Shown: piece by piece, positions 18,106 through 26,722 of the stretch | How positions within the stretch are numbered: position 1 is the first letter of the stretch | Layout of the letters: each line of letters starts with the position of its first letter | From: Bradyrhizobium sp. G127 | GTDB taxonomy: Bacteria; Pseudomonadota; Alphaproteobacteria; Rhizobiales; Xanthobacteraceae | DNA: 64,000 bases | NCBI RefSeq assembly: GCF_021502575.1 | Contig: NZ_JAKFGN010000002.1 | Location: 1,178,001 to 1,242,000 of the forward strand | Reading direction: 5' to 3' | The notes under the pieces: model-generated | Databases searched by the model: none | The model's input: the letters and a program-made list of their open reading frames with translations, nothing else | What the model was told of the DNA's origin: nothing | Position numbers and translations under genes: made by a program

Positions 18106-18846
18106 ATGTTGACGGCGCTCTTTGCCGACATCCACGGAAACAGACAGGCGCTGGAAGCCTGTCTCGATCACGCTCGGGCGCACCGTGCGGATCGGTACGC
18201 GTTTCTGGGGGACTACGTCGGATACGGCGCTGAGCCCGAATGGGTTGTGGATACCGTCCGTCAGCATGTTGAACAGGGCGCAGTTGCGGTCGTCGGGAAT
18301 CACGACCGGGCCATTTCCGATCCATCTATCTCCATGAATCGGGACGCAGAAGCTGCGATCGAATGGACCCGGACAAAGCTGAACGCTGAAGCACGGGAGT
18401 TTCTGGATCGGCTGCCAATGACGGTCGAGGACAACTCACGGCTCTATGTTCACGGTGATGCGTCAGCGCCTCCCCGCTTCATCTATGTCACGAGTTCCGA
18501 TGCCGCCCGCCATAGCCTGCATGCCACGCACGCGCGCACGACGTTCTGCGGGCATGTCCACGTCCCTGCGATCTATGCACTCTCGACCACGGAAAAGCTG
18601 ACATCCTTTCAACCCGTGCCGGGTATCGCAATTCCGCTCTTGAAACAACGACGATGGATTTCGGTGCTGGGTGCGGTTGGTCAACCCCGCGACGGCCACG
18701 TTGCAGCCAGCTACGCGATATTCGATGATCACGCCTCGGAAATCACCTACCACCGTGTCCCCTACGATGTTGACACGGCTGCTGCGAAGATTCGTGCCGC
18801 GGGCCTGCCCCACAGTCTCGCCGACCGGTTACTCAAGGGACGATGA
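18106..18846 (+). CDS. Calcineurin-like metallophosphoesterase
   Basis: A 246-aa protein with the metallophosphoesterase motif series: LFADIHGN, FLGDYVGYG, VVGNHDRA and a late CGHVHVPA. These supply the ligands of a two-metal centre, so it should cleave a phosphoester; the substrate is unknown. I start it at the ATG at 18106 (MLTALFADIHG), because the family begins directly with the first metal motif and a FixK box occupies the upstream frame. It is followed 3 bp later by the kinase/USP gene, so the two are likely one transcript. Confidence 0.85.
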   Translation: MLTALFADIHGNRQALEACLDHARAHRADRYAFLGDYVGYGAEPEWVVDTVRQHVEQGAVAVVGNHDRAISDPSISMNRDAEAAIEWTRTKLNAEAREFLDRLPMTVEDNSRLYVHGDASAPPRFIYVTSSDAARHSLHATHARTTFCGHVHVPAIYALSTTEKLTSFQPVPGIAIPLLKQRRWISVLGAVGQPRDGHVAASYAIFDDHASEITYHRVPYDVDTAAAKIRAAGLPHSLADRLLKGR

Positions 18847-18849
18847 CCG

Positions 18850-20253
18850 ATGGCAAAGCCACGGCTCATTCCCGGCTCGACAATCGATGGCTTTCTGATC
18901 GGCGAAAATCTCCATACCGGTGGAATGGCGATCCTCTGGAAGGTGACGCGCCCGGACCTCACCATGCCGCTGGTCATGAAAGTTCCCCTGCTGTTTGAGG
19001 GCGAGGATCCCAGCGCGATTGTCAGCTTCGAGATGGAGCAGATGATCCTGCCTCGGTTGTCCGGACCGCACGTTCCGCAGTTCATCGCCGCCGGCGATTT
19101 CACCGTTCAACCCTACATCGTGATGGAATACGTTCAGGGACAGACGCTGCTGAAGCGCCTGAACGATCTACCGCTCGGCTTTGAGGAGGTGGCAAGTATC
19201 GGTGCGCGTGTTGCAGCAGCCATCGACGACATTCATCGTCAGAATGTCATTCATCTTGACATCAAGCCCTCGAACATTCTCATCCGCCCCAATGGTGAAG
19301 TTGTATTGATCGATTTCGGTCTGGCTCATCACACCCAGCTTCCGGACCTGATGGACGAGGAATTCCGATTGCCGTACGGCACCGCGCCGTACATGGCGCC
19401 GGAGCAAATCCTTGGAACCAGGCGCGATCCGCGAAGCGATATATTCGCGCTGGGCGTCCTGATCTATTTCCTGTCAACCGGGGTGCGGCCGTTCGGTGAT
19501 CCGCAATCGCTTAAGGGATTGAAGAAGCGGCTCTGGAAAGCGCCCGTTCCGCCGCGGAAACTGCGACCGGACTATCCCCTCTGGTTGCAGGAAATCGTCC
19601 TTCACTGCCTGGAAGTCGATCCCGCCGCCCGATACCCGACAGCGGCGCAGGTGGGATTCGATTTACAGAATCCCGATCAAATCGAACTGACGGCGCGTGC
19701 AGAGCGGACCAACTCCCCGTCATTCTGGGAGAATGTGAAAGGAAAATTCAACCAAAACACCATCGACCGGCTTCAGCGAAACGCGATGTCGGACCAGAGT
19801 GCCGGCGCCCCGATCATCATGATCGCGATCGACCTTGCAGAAAGCTCCGATGCACTTTCGCAAGCGCTACGCGTCAATGTGGAGCGCCTGTTGACAACTG
19901 CACCGCAGGCACGCGTTGCCTGCGTCAACATCCTGAAGCAGAGCCGGCTGGCGATCGACAGAACCCTCGACGAAAGCGGTCACAACAAGCACGTCAACCG
20001 GTTGGTCGGATTGAAGCACTGGGCCGAATCGCTACGTCTGCCCGATCACAAGATGACCTATCACGTTCTCGAAGCCATCGATCCGGCCGAGGCCCTGCTC
20101 GACTATGCGCGATCGAACCATGTCGATCATATCGTGATGGGTGCGCGGGCCCACTCGGTCCAGAGGAAATTCCTAGGCAGCGTATCGGCAGCTGTCGCAT
20201 CCCGCGCGCCCTGCACTGTGACGGTGGTCCGCCCCCGTTCATCGACTGCATGA
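18850..20253 (+). CDS. Serine/threonine protein kinase fused to a universal stress (Usp) domain
   Basis: A 467-aa soluble fusion. Residues about 10-275 form a Hanks-type kinase: VAIK-like Lys at about 44, HLDIKPSNIL with catalytic Asp137, DFG at 155-157 and the APE motif in YMAPEQILG. Residues about 322-465 form a Usp domain ending VDHIVMGARAHSVQRKFLGS and CTVTVVRP. The combination suggests phosphorylation controlled through, or directed at, a stress domain; this is inference. It lies 3 bp after a phosphoesterase gene, giving a possible kinase/phosphatase pair, under the FixK box at 17998-18011. Confidence 0.9.
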   Translation: MAKPRLIPGSTIDGFLIGENLHTGGMAILWKVTRPDLTMPLVMKVPLLFEGEDPSAIVSFEMEQMILPRLSGPHVPQFIAAGDFTVQPYIVMEYVQGQTLLKRLNDLPLGFEEVASIGARVAAAIDDIHRQNVIHLDIKPSNILIRPNGEVVLIDFGLAHHTQLPDLMDEEFRLPYGTAPYMAPEQILGTRRDPRSDIFALGVLIYFLSTGVRPFGDPQSLKGLKKRLWKAPVPPRKLRPDYPLWLQEIVLHCLEVDPAARYPTAAQVGFDLQNPDQIELTARAERTNSPSFWENVKGKFNQNTIDRLQRNAMSDQSAGAPIIMIAIDLAESSDALSQALRVNVERLLTTAPQARVACVNILKQSRLAIDRTLDESGHNKHVNRLVGLKHWAESLRLPDHKMTYHVLEAIDPAEALLDYARSNHVDHIVMGARAHSVQRKFLGSVSAAVASRAPCTVTVVRPRSSTA

Positions 20254-20416
20254 AGCGATTCATGAATACGATCCGGACCTGATCGCAACGCGTACATCTT
20301 GGCCAAATAAGGACTGACCCGCTTTCCATTCAACGATGGACGCGGCTGCAGGTTTGGCTTCGAATATTCAGTGTGCATTCTCAGCTCGAGCAATCAGAGC
20401 CTGCTGCGCTGCAGCG

Positions 20417-20430
20417 TTGACGTAGATCAA
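20417..20430 (+). promoter_or_regulatory. FixK/FNR box
   Basis: TTGACGTAGATCAA is an exact TTGAC-N4-ATCAA box. Its centre is 58 bp before the GTG at 20482, which would leave a leader of about 17 nt. It falls inside the longest possible frame of that gene, so it also settles the start. Confidence 0.85.
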
Positions 20431-20481
20431 TGCGGTAAAATCGCCATTTCTAGTCTTGTCCGATCTTTCAGGAGTTCGCTC

Positions 20482-20934
20482 GTGAATGATCTTTTCCGGA
20501 CCGTTCCGATCACATTGCACAATGCGCGATCAGCCTATCCGCTGGTCTACCTGCATGATGCGAGCATTTCACTCGACGAGTGGGTGCAGTTTGTGCGCCA
20601 CCAGTGCCAGTCTCCTTCGGGAGAAACAGGGGTCATCGCGATTCACGATCTCCGGGGAATGATACACGCCCTTTTTTGCTATCGTGTCGACATCGACATG
20701 CATGCCTGCAGGCGACTCTGTCTCGCCAATCTGTTAGTTGCCCGCGTGCCAGGCAATGCAGTTGACAAGACAATCGTGAACAGTGCGAACGATCTGGCGG
20801 CCCGGCTTGGCTGCGCATCGATCACTCTGGATCAGCCGTTCGGCCGGTGCATCGGCTGTTCGTATTGCAACGAGGTTCCTTTGGATACCCTGACAAATCC
20901 GCTGCATCCCATTTCTGGATCGACACGGCATTGA
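20482..20934 (+). CDS. Hypothetical FixK-controlled protein with C-terminal Cys cluster
   Basis: A 150-aa soluble protein I cannot name with certainty. The GTG at 20482 has AGGAG seven bases before it. The middle (GVIAIHDLRGMIHALFCYRV, then CLANLLVAR) looks like an alpha/beta acyltransferase-like fold, possibly of the GNAT type. The C-terminus holds C-x2-C-x2-C (CIGCSYC), suggesting metal binding. Placed directly after an exact FixK box, it is probably expressed at low oxygen. Confidence 0.65.
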   Translation: MNDLFRTVPITLHNARSAYPLVYLHDASISLDEWVQFVRHQCQSPSGETGVIAIHDLRGMIHALFCYRVDIDMHACRRLCLANLLVARVPGNAVDKTIVNSANDLAARLGCASITLDQPFGRCIGCSYCNEVPLDTLTNPLHPISGSTRH

Positions 20935-21017
20935 TGCAGGAATAGCGAGCCCGGGCAAAATGCCGCCATTTCTCGTCTCGGCCGCTGCCGGGAACACCTC
21001 CGATGCCCGAGTCCCCC

Positions 21018-21031
21018 TTGATGCATGTCAA
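21018..21031 (+). promoter_or_regulatory. FixK/FNR box for cytochrome c gene
   Basis: TTGATGCATGTCAA fits TTGAT-N4-GTCAA exactly. Its centre lies 76 bp before the cytochrome c ATG at 21101, leaving a predicted leader of about 35 nt. Confidence 0.85.
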
Positions 21032-21100
21032 CAGCGCTATGCCCGCATGCCTCACTATTGTCGAAGAACGATTCTCGCCCCCGAAATACCGAAGTGAACG

Positions 21101-21415
21101 ATGCAATATCTTTTAGGCTACATGGCGATCACACTTGCCCTGATGACATCAGCAATCGCAGCGTCACCCGCCGAACAGCGAGGCCGGACTTTCGCACAAA
21201 CAAACTGTGCACGATGCCATTCCATTGACCGCGTGACACCCAGCCCACTCAAGATCGCGCCGCCCTTTCGAACACTGCACAAACGTTATCCGGTCGATAC
21301 GCTAGCCGAGGCCTTCGCCGAGGGTATCTATACAGGACATCCAACCATGCCCGTATTCCAGCTCGATCCGGGGCAGATCAGCGACCTGATTTCATATCTG
21401 AAAAGCCTGGAATAG
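21101..21415 (+). CDS. Small periplasmic monohaem cytochrome c
   Basis: A 104-aa exported protein. The signal peptide (LLGYMAITLALMTSAIAA) is followed by one c-type haem site, NCARCHSID, and a Met-containing segment (HPTMPVF) that could give the second axial ligand. It most likely carries electrons in the periplasm, perhaps to the cbb3 oxidase, whose genes and FixK control it shares; the partner is inferred. The quinone reductase-like gene begins 39 bp downstream. Confidence 0.88.
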   Translation: MQYLLGYMAITLALMTSAIAASPAEQRGRTFAQTNCARCHSIDRVTPSPLKIAPPFRTLHKRYPVDTLAEAFAEGIYTGHPTMPVFQLDPGQISDLISYLKSLE

Positions 21416-21454
21416 CGGCCGTACAGGCTCGGCACTCAGTTTTCAGGCGATTAT

Positions 21455-22045
21455 GTGAACCAGATGCAAAAAGCAGTCACGATTCTTCAGGGACATCCGG
21501 ACCCCACCGGGCATCATCTCTGCCACATGCTTGCGGACGCTTATGCTGAAGGTGCAGCGGCTTCCGGCCACCGTGTGACTCGCATCGAAATCGCCGAAAT
21601 CGATTTTCCGATTCTGCGGACACAGAGCGAGTTCGAATCGGGCCCGCTGCCCGCCTCTCTTGAAGCGTCACGAGACGCCATTCTTTCAGCCGATCACGTC
21701 GTTATCGTGTTCCCGCTTTGGCTCGGCACAATGCCGGCACTCGTCAAGGCCTTCCTTGAACAGGTCATGCGGCCGGGAACGGCGTTCGTCTATGAGAAGC
21801 GCGGCATCAGGAAGCTGCTGGAAGGCCGTTCGGCACACATCGTTGTCACAATGGGCATGCCGGCATGGCTGTATCAGACGTTTTTTCTCAGCCACGGCAT
21901 TCGGGCATTGCAACGAAATATCTTCAAGTTCACGGGATTCTCACCTGTCCGCACCACGATGTTCGGGATGGTGCATAGCGCGACGAACGATATGATATCC
22001 CAATGGACCGATGCCATGCGCCGCAAGGGCAGCACGCTCCGTTAA
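21455..22045 (+). CDS. Flavodoxin-fold NAD(P)H:quinone oxidoreductase-like protein
   Basis: A 196-aa protein of the NQO1/KefF flavodoxin-fold group. Seen are the N-terminal flavin-phosphate loop region (ILQGHPDPTGHH), the FPLWLGTMPALVKAFLEQVM segment, and PAWLYQTFF. Relatives transfer two electrons from NAD(P)H to quinones through FMN or FAD. It starts with GTG at 21455 or ATG at 21464. It lies behind the cytochrome c gene and may share its FixK promoter. Confidence 0.85.
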   Translation: MNQMQKAVTILQGHPDPTGHHLCHMLADAYAEGAAASGHRVTRIEIAEIDFPILRTQSEFESGPLPASLEASRDAILSADHVVIVFPLWLGTMPALVKAFLEQVMRPGTAFVYEKRGIRKLLEGRSAHIVVTMGMPAWLYQTFFLSHGIRALQRNIFKFTGFSPVRTTMFGMVHSATNDMISQWTDAMRRKGSTLR

Positions 22046-22075
22046 AGGGGTCTTGCCGCTTTCGGAAATCGGCTT

Positions 22076-22089
22076 TTGATGCAAATCAA
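22076..22089 (+). promoter_or_regulatory. FixK/FNR box
   Basis: TTGATGCAAATCAA is an exact box, identical in all 14 bases to the one at 44306-44319. Its centre is 67 bp before the ATG at 22149, a leader of about 25 nt. Confidence 0.88.
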
Positions 22090-22148
22090 ACGAGCCGAAG
22101 ACAGCGCAACTACAGTGCCACCGAACATCTGCAACGAGGACAGAAACG

Positions 22149-22427
22149 ATGCCTCGATTCGACGAACTGGAAAACGAACTCCAGACGCTCAAGAACGACG
22201 TCATTCGTTCGCTGAGCGCGAAGCGCGATGAAATACGCGACACTTCAAAAGCGAATGCCGATGCGCTTGCGGCTCAGATCAAGTCGGCGATGAGCGAGCT
22301 CGGGACCATACTCGGTCACGAGGAAGAGCGGATCGAAAACATCATATCGGAACGACCGATTGCGACCCTTGCATCCGCCTTTGCGCTTGGGGTCGTGGTG
22401 GGCGCAATGCTGGGGAGAGCCAGGTGA
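22149..22427 (+). CDS. ElaB/YqjD/DUF883-like membrane-anchored protein
   Basis: A 92-aa protein with a charged helical N-terminal region (DELENELQTLKNDVIRSL) and a C-terminal membrane helix (IATLASAFALGVVVGAMLG) ending in Arg, the layout of the YqjD/ElaB family. E. coli relatives tether ribosomes to the membrane in stationary phase; whether that holds here is unknown. GAGGA precedes the ATG and a FixK box lies upstream. Its stop overlaps the next gene's GTG. Confidence 0.8.
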   Translation: MPRFDELENELQTLKNDVIRSLSAKRDEIRDTSKANADALAAQIKSAMSELGTILGHEEERIENIISERPIATLASAFALGVVVGAMLGRAR

Positions 22428-22900
22428 CCTCGGAAGCAATCATAAGAAACCTGAGAATACTCTGGCGCACGGACAGAATTATCGCCGAGATTCGGTTGCG
22501 GCACATGCTTGTCAGTCTTGGCATGAAGGCTTTTGCCGCCCTGATCGTGGCATTCGGCCTGCTGATGCTGGAGCTCGCCGGATACTTCGCACTGGTCCAG
22601 GTATGGAGTGCGATTGCCGCTGCCGCCGCGCTGGGCGCAATCAACTTCGTGATTGCGGCCATCATTTTGATTATCGCGGTCAAGTGGCGGCCGGGCCGCG
22701 AACTTGATCTGGCGACAGAAGTCCATAATTCGGCGATTGACGCACTCCAGATCGAGGCGCAGTCGCTACAAAGCCAGTTTTCCGGATTCGTCCAGCATCC
22801 GCTGGCGGGGCTGCTGCCCGCGCTGATTCCGCCGCTCGTTACAATCATTATTCGAAGTCTGAAGAAGACTGGTGATACGGCGCGAGCCAGACACGAATGA
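22424..22900 (+). CDS. Small membrane protein, phage-holin-superfamily-like (Holin-X type)
   Basis: A 158-aa protein with two adjacent membrane helices (about 30-52 and 58-85) and a third hydrophobic stretch near the C-terminus (LLPALIPPLVTIII). Such proteins are often paired with DUF883-type genes, as here where the frames overlap by 4 bp. There is no other phage gene nearby, so a lysis role is unlikely. The start is the GTG at 22424. Function unknown. Confidence 0.7.
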   Translation: MTSEAIIRNLRILWRTDRIIAEIRLRHMLVSLGMKAFAALIVAFGLLMLELAGYFALVQVWSAIAAAAALGAINFVIAAIILIIAVKWRPGRELDLATEVHNSAIDALQIEAQSLQSQFSGFVQHPLAGLLPALIPPLVTIIIRSLKKTGDTARARHE

Positions 22901-22944
22901 ACTGCAGAAGCAAGATCAACCGGGGGCGGGGAACGATAACTGAC

Positions 22945-23352
22945 ATGACCAAAGCCAGAGCAAGAGTCCTGAATTCAAGCCTGCCTGCGAGTTTCCGGCA
23001 GATCCGGCTTGAGCTTGCGCGCGAGCCTGGACATCCAGTCGGCGATGCCGGTATCGCTTATGTCATTGTCGCGCCGCTCGATCTAGACAATCGGATCGAT
23101 CCGGATTTGTGGAAGCGTCACCGCGAGGCGTGCCGGGTTGCCCGCTTCCGCCCCGGCAAGGACGACGACCTTGGCCATCTGGTCCATCGGACAGGCGGGG
23201 CCTGGGCTTTCCAGTACGATATTTCCAGCAACAGCGCTGACGACGTGGGTTACCATTTTTCGGACGAGCATTTCGTGCCGGGAGAATATGTATCAATTAG
23301 CGAAGACGGTAAAATGCATACCTTCCGCGTCGTTTCGACGATCCATTTGTGA
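22945..23352 (+). CDS. Hypothetical protein
   Basis: A 135-aa soluble protein from the ATG at 22945 (MTKARARVLN), preceded by a G-rich stretch. It has a mixed alpha/beta composition with conserved-looking segments GIAYVIVAPLD and DDVGYHFSDEHFVPGEYVSI but no motif I recognise. It is the third gene of the DUF883 unit and may share its FixK promoter. Confidence 0.6.
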   Translation: MTKARARVLNSSLPASFRQIRLELAREPGHPVGDAGIAYVIVAPLDLDNRIDPDLWKRHREACRVARFRPGKDDDLGHLVHRTGGAWAFQYDISSNSADDVGYHFSDEHFVPGEYVSISEDGKMHTFRVVSTIHL

Positions 23353-23473
23353 CGCGAACGCCGGGCAAAATTCGGCAGCAGCGATCCTCAGATACGCGCG
23401 AGAACGATCTAACGCGATATCAAGCCTAGATTATTAGATGGTCCCTACGGGACGATCATTAACGAACAGAAAT

Positions 23474-23905
23474 CTACGTGCAGTCGGCGCAGCGCTCCAA
23501 CGCCCTCATAACGTCTTCACGCGAAATAATGCCTGTTAGCCTGTCCTGATCGATCACGGGAATACTCCGAATTCGATGCTCGACCATCAATTGCAAAACA
23601 CGCGTAAGCTTGGTCTCCCCGCTGACATAGATAAACTCGGCGGTCATCACATCCGCAACCTTGCGATTCATGAGATCGTCATATCTCGGAACCATCCGCG
23701 CCGGCGTGAACGCAAAGCAATCCAGAAAATCGAACATCGTCACCACTCCCAAAATATGAGAGTTTTCTTCAACTGGATAAGTATTGAACCTATCCTCATT
23801 GAACATGCTCTGGAGTTCGCGCATGGTCACGTCGCGTGTTACGGTTTTGACCGCTCGCGTCATATAGTCGGAGACCACTTCTTCGAGAAATTTGTACACG
23901 AGCAT
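23474..23905 (-). CDS. CBS-domain pair protein
   Basis: A 143-aa protein made of two CBS motifs: VSDYMTRAVKTVTRDVTMRE to about residue 65, and VADVMTAEFIYVSGETKLTR to the end, closing with RSIPVIDQDRLTGIISREDV. CBS pairs bind adenine nucleotides and act as energy sensors or as regulators of partner proteins. It ends CADCT. It reads away from the FixK box at 23995-24008, with about 90 bp between. Confidence 0.88.
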   Translation of the reverse strand: MLVYKFLEEVVSDYMTRAVKTVTRDVTMRELQSMFNEDRFNTYPVEENSHILGVVTMFDFLDCFAFTPARMVPRYDDLMNRKVADVMTAEFIYVSGETKLTRVLQLMVEHRIRSIPVIDQDRLTGIISREDVMRALERCADCT

Positions 23906-23994
23906 TCAACGTGGTTAGGGTTTCCGACCTATCGACGCCTGTCAACTTTCAGCGTCGGTTCTCTTGTATTTGACCGCAAATCGCCAAAAGTGAT

Positions 23995-24008
23995 TTGATC
24001 GAGGTCAA
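23995..24008. promoter_or_regulatory. FixK/FNR box, divergent promoter
   Basis: TTGATCGAGGTCAA matches TTGAT-N4-GTCAA exactly. It is almost midway between the CBS gene (start 23905, minus) and the APH/kinase gene (start 24096, plus) and could activate either. Confidence 0.82.
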
Positions 24009-24095
24009 GCGAGGGGCTGGTTCCGGTTTTTAGGATGAGGTAATTCGGAAGCTCTCGTTTTGTCGAACCCGCTAAAAAAGTAGCATCAAGCAATC

Positions 24096-25667
24096 ATGAC
24101 CATCTCGACTGCGCCGGCGCATCCGATCCAGGGTCAGATTCTTGCCGCCCTGATGGACCCGGCAATACACGGCGATTGTCCGGTCCGCCGGATCGATACC
24201 CATGCAGCCTCCGTATTTCTCTCGGGCTCTCGCGCGCTGAAAATCAAACGCGCGGTCCGCTTTCCTTTCCTCGACTATTCAACACTGACCAGGCGGAAAG
24301 CCGCTTGCGATGAGGAATTGAAAATCAACCGCATCTTCGCGCCGCAAATCTATCGCCGCGTGGTTCCGATTACGCAGCATGGCGATGACCGCTTCGCCAT
24401 CGATGGCGACGGCCCCGCTGTGGAATGGGCGATCGAGATGGCGCGCTTCGACGAAAATCTCACCCTGGATCATCTCGCGGAAGCTCGGCCGCTGAGTTCT
24501 GATTTCGCCGAGAGCGTCGCCGATGTCATCGCTGCATCGCACGCCGTTGCACCGATTGCGGTAACCGGTCCGTGGATCGATTCCATAGCTGTAATCATCG
24601 CGCGCAACACTGAGGCATTCCGGTCAGCCGGGTGTTTCGATGTCAAAGACATCCAGTCTCTTGATGACGCAAGCCGATCGGCGTTCGCCCGTACCAGGAT
24701 CCTACTGGAGCGGCGTGGCCAACAGGGATTTGTCCGCCGCTGTCACGGCGACCTGCACCTCGCCAACATCGTGTCAATCGAAGGCAAGCCAGTGCTGTTC
24801 GATGCCGTCGAGTTCGATCCGGCGATCGCATCGATCGACGTTCTTTACGATCTGGCCTTTCCGCTAATGGATCTTCACCGTTACGGACAATCCGAAGCCG
24901 CCGGCGTCCTTCTCAACCGCTATCTGGCGAAGACGCCCGAAGACAATTTCGATGCACTGGCGTTACTTCCGCTGTTCCTGTCGATGCGCGCGGCCATCCG
25001 GGCCCACGTCTTGCTCGCTCGCCTGGACCAGACAGGGAAGGACCGGGACAAGATTCTGAGCGCCGCCCGAATATATTTCGAACTGGCGCGCCAGTCCATC
25101 TCACCTCCAGCAGCGAAGCTCATCGCCGTCGGTGGATTGTCCGGCACCGGAAAGTCCGCGCTGGCCCGCGCTCTTGCCGGCCTGACAGAACCACTGCCCG
25201 GCGCCGTTATCCTGCGTTCGGACATCATCCGAAAGCAGTTGTTTCAAGTCTCAGAGACAGACCGCCTGCCTGACACTGCCTATCAATCCGAGGTTACACA
25301 ACGCGTTTACCGGACTCTCGCCGAACGCGCCGTGCGAGCCCTTTCTCAGGGCCACTCGGTGATCGTGGATGCGGTCTATGCCCGCGAAGCGGAGCGCGGC
25401 GCCATCGCTCGCGTCGCAACCGACATGAGCCTGTCTTTCGTTGGACTTTTTCTGACGGCAGATCTCGCAACCCGAATGAAGCGCATCGGGGGACGGGTTA
25501 ACGATGCATCCGATGCCACATCTGAACTGGCCCGGATTCAGGACAGCTATGATGTCGGCTCGATCAACTGGACGAGTGTCGATGCGTCCGGGTCTCCGGA
25601 ACAAACGCTGGCGCAAAGCAAAGCTGCCTTGCTCGATTCCGCCCGCCTCGGCTCCGGATCAAAATGA
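24096..25667 (+). CDS. Aminoglycoside phosphotransferase-like / P-loop kinase fusion
   Basis: A 523-aa two-domain protein. Residues about 20-320 form an APH/choline-kinase fold with the catalytic HGDLHLANI and the metal-binding LFDAVEFDP. Residues about 340-510 form a P-loop ATPase/kinase (GGLSGTGKSALARALAG) with a later VIVDAVYAREAER segment. The protein family is known, but its physiological substrate is not; antibiotic resistance is unlikely. Its stop overlaps the start of the CHAD gene, so they are translationally coupled. A FixK box lies about 94 bp upstream. Confidence 0.85.
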   Translation: MTISTAPAHPIQGQILAALMDPAIHGDCPVRRIDTHAASVFLSGSRALKIKRAVRFPFLDYSTLTRRKAACDEELKINRIFAPQIYRRVVPITQHGDDRFAIDGDGPAVEWAIEMARFDENLTLDHLAEARPLSSDFAESVADVIAASHAVAPIAVTGPWIDSIAVIIARNTEAFRSAGCFDVKDIQSLDDASRSAFARTRILLERRGQQGFVRRCHGDLHLANIVSIEGKPVLFDAVEFDPAIASIDVLYDLAFPLMDLHRYGQSEAAGVLLNRYLAKTPEDNFDALALLPLFLSMRAAIRAHVLLARLDQTGKDRDKILSAARIYFELARQSISPPAAKLIAVGGLSGTGKSALARALAGLTEPLPGAVILRSDIIRKQLFQVSETDRLPDTAYQSEVTQRVYRTLAERAVRALSQGHSVIVDAVYAREAERGAIARVATDMSLSFVGLFLTADLATRMKRIGGRVNDASDATSELARIQDSYDVGSINWTSVDASGSPEQTLAQSKAALLDSARLGSGSK

Positions 25668-26626
25668 TGGCGAAGGCATCAGATCCGCCTCCTCCAAGCG
25701 CGGTGCGACACAAACAGCATCGAACGCGTCTCGCTCGGCACCGGAACAAGCGGATCACCTCGACCATGACTTGCGAAGCTGCATTTCGCAGCGCTGCATA
25801 TGGTTGCCTACAGGACGTAGCAGCGAACCAGACTGCCGCATGCGCGGACGATGGCGATGCACTCCATCAAATGCGTATTGCCTTGATGCGCCTGCGTACG
25901 CTTGTGTCGTTCTTCTCACCCATGGTGTCTGGTCCGGAATGGGTTCGTTTGAAACGGGAGCTAAAGTGGCTGAACGGCTATCTGGGCGCGGCCAGAGATA
26001 TGGACGTCCTGATGGTGCGGCTCAAGGCGAATGCGGACGAAGACTTTGAGACCCCGGTCCTGGCCAAGGTACGAAACCGGAAATGGACCCAGAGCCATCA
26101 GCGTGTGACCCGCGCATTGAAATCACAGCGATATGAGCGGCTGATCCAAAACCTTTTGCTCTGGGTCGAAGGCGGCGGTCAGACCGCAACGACAAGCAAG
26201 CTCCGCGCTGAAGCAATCGCGACCTACGCCGCGCACAAATTATCGCGATGGCACAGGAAATTGCTGAAGAAAAGCCGCAGTCTTGAAGGCATGAGTATAG
26301 AAAAACTCCACCGGCTGCGCATCGCAACCAAGAGACTGCGTTACGCGATAGAGTTTTTCGCACCGTTGTTTTCAACCAAACATCCGGCGAGGCAGAAAGC
26401 TATACAAAAGTACCTGCGCAATGGGCAGGAAACTCTCGGCAGCCTGAACGATGCGGAAAGAGCGCGATCTCTAACTGCCGGTTTCCATGATCGGTCGCAC
26501 AATCGCACCCGAGCGAAACAAGACCGCGCAGCTATTCCGGATAGCGAAAAACGCACCAAGCAGCTGATAAACGCCGCTGCTGCCGCCTACCATAAAATGG
26601 CGCAGACCAAGCCGTTCTGGACGTAG
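25664..26626 (+). CDS. CHAD-domain protein
   Basis: A 320-aa helical protein with the CHAD signature: conserved His/Arg/Lys helices such as ALHQMRIALMRLRTLVSFF and LHRLRIATKRLRYAIEFF. CHAD domains bind inorganic polyphosphate and associate with polyphosphate granules. The overlap with the APH/P-loop kinase gene links the two products. The N-terminal 35 residues are basic and probably disordered. The protein ends 97 bp from a convergent USP gene. Confidence 0.88.
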   Translation: MMAKASDPPPPSAVRHKQHRTRLARHRNKRITSTMTCEAAFRSAAYGCLQDVAANQTAACADDGDALHQMRIALMRLRTLVSFFSPMVSGPEWVRLKRELKWLNGYLGAARDMDVLMVRLKANADEDFETPVLAKVRNRKWTQSHQRVTRALKSQRYERLIQNLLLWVEGGGQTATTSKLRAEAIATYAAHKLSRWHRKLLKKSRSLEGMSIEKLHRLRIATKRLRYAIEFFAPLFSTKHPARQKAIQKYLRNGQETLGSLNDAERARSLTAGFHDRSHNRTRAKQDRAAIPDSEKRTKQLINAAAAAYHKMAQTKPFWT

Positions 26627-26722
26627 CAACCGCGGAGGACGACCGCCGCTCCTCCCTGGCCGAGACAAATATCCGGCTCTGACCTGCGTTGAAGTCGACA
26701 TGGTGCTAGGCGGATTGACGTC

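Noticed and set aside
22424..22900. Prophage or lysis gene
   Set aside because: The holin-like membrane protein stands alone among chromosomal genes, with no other phage function nearby.
23441..23453. Small GTCCC/GGGAC hairpin between convergent genes
   Set aside because: It is only five pairs and has no T-run; it may help termination but cannot be claimed.
24096..25667. Aminoglycoside resistance gene
   Set aside because: The APH fold is fused to a P-loop kinase and placed in a low-oxygen operon with a CHAD gene, a metabolic or stress context.
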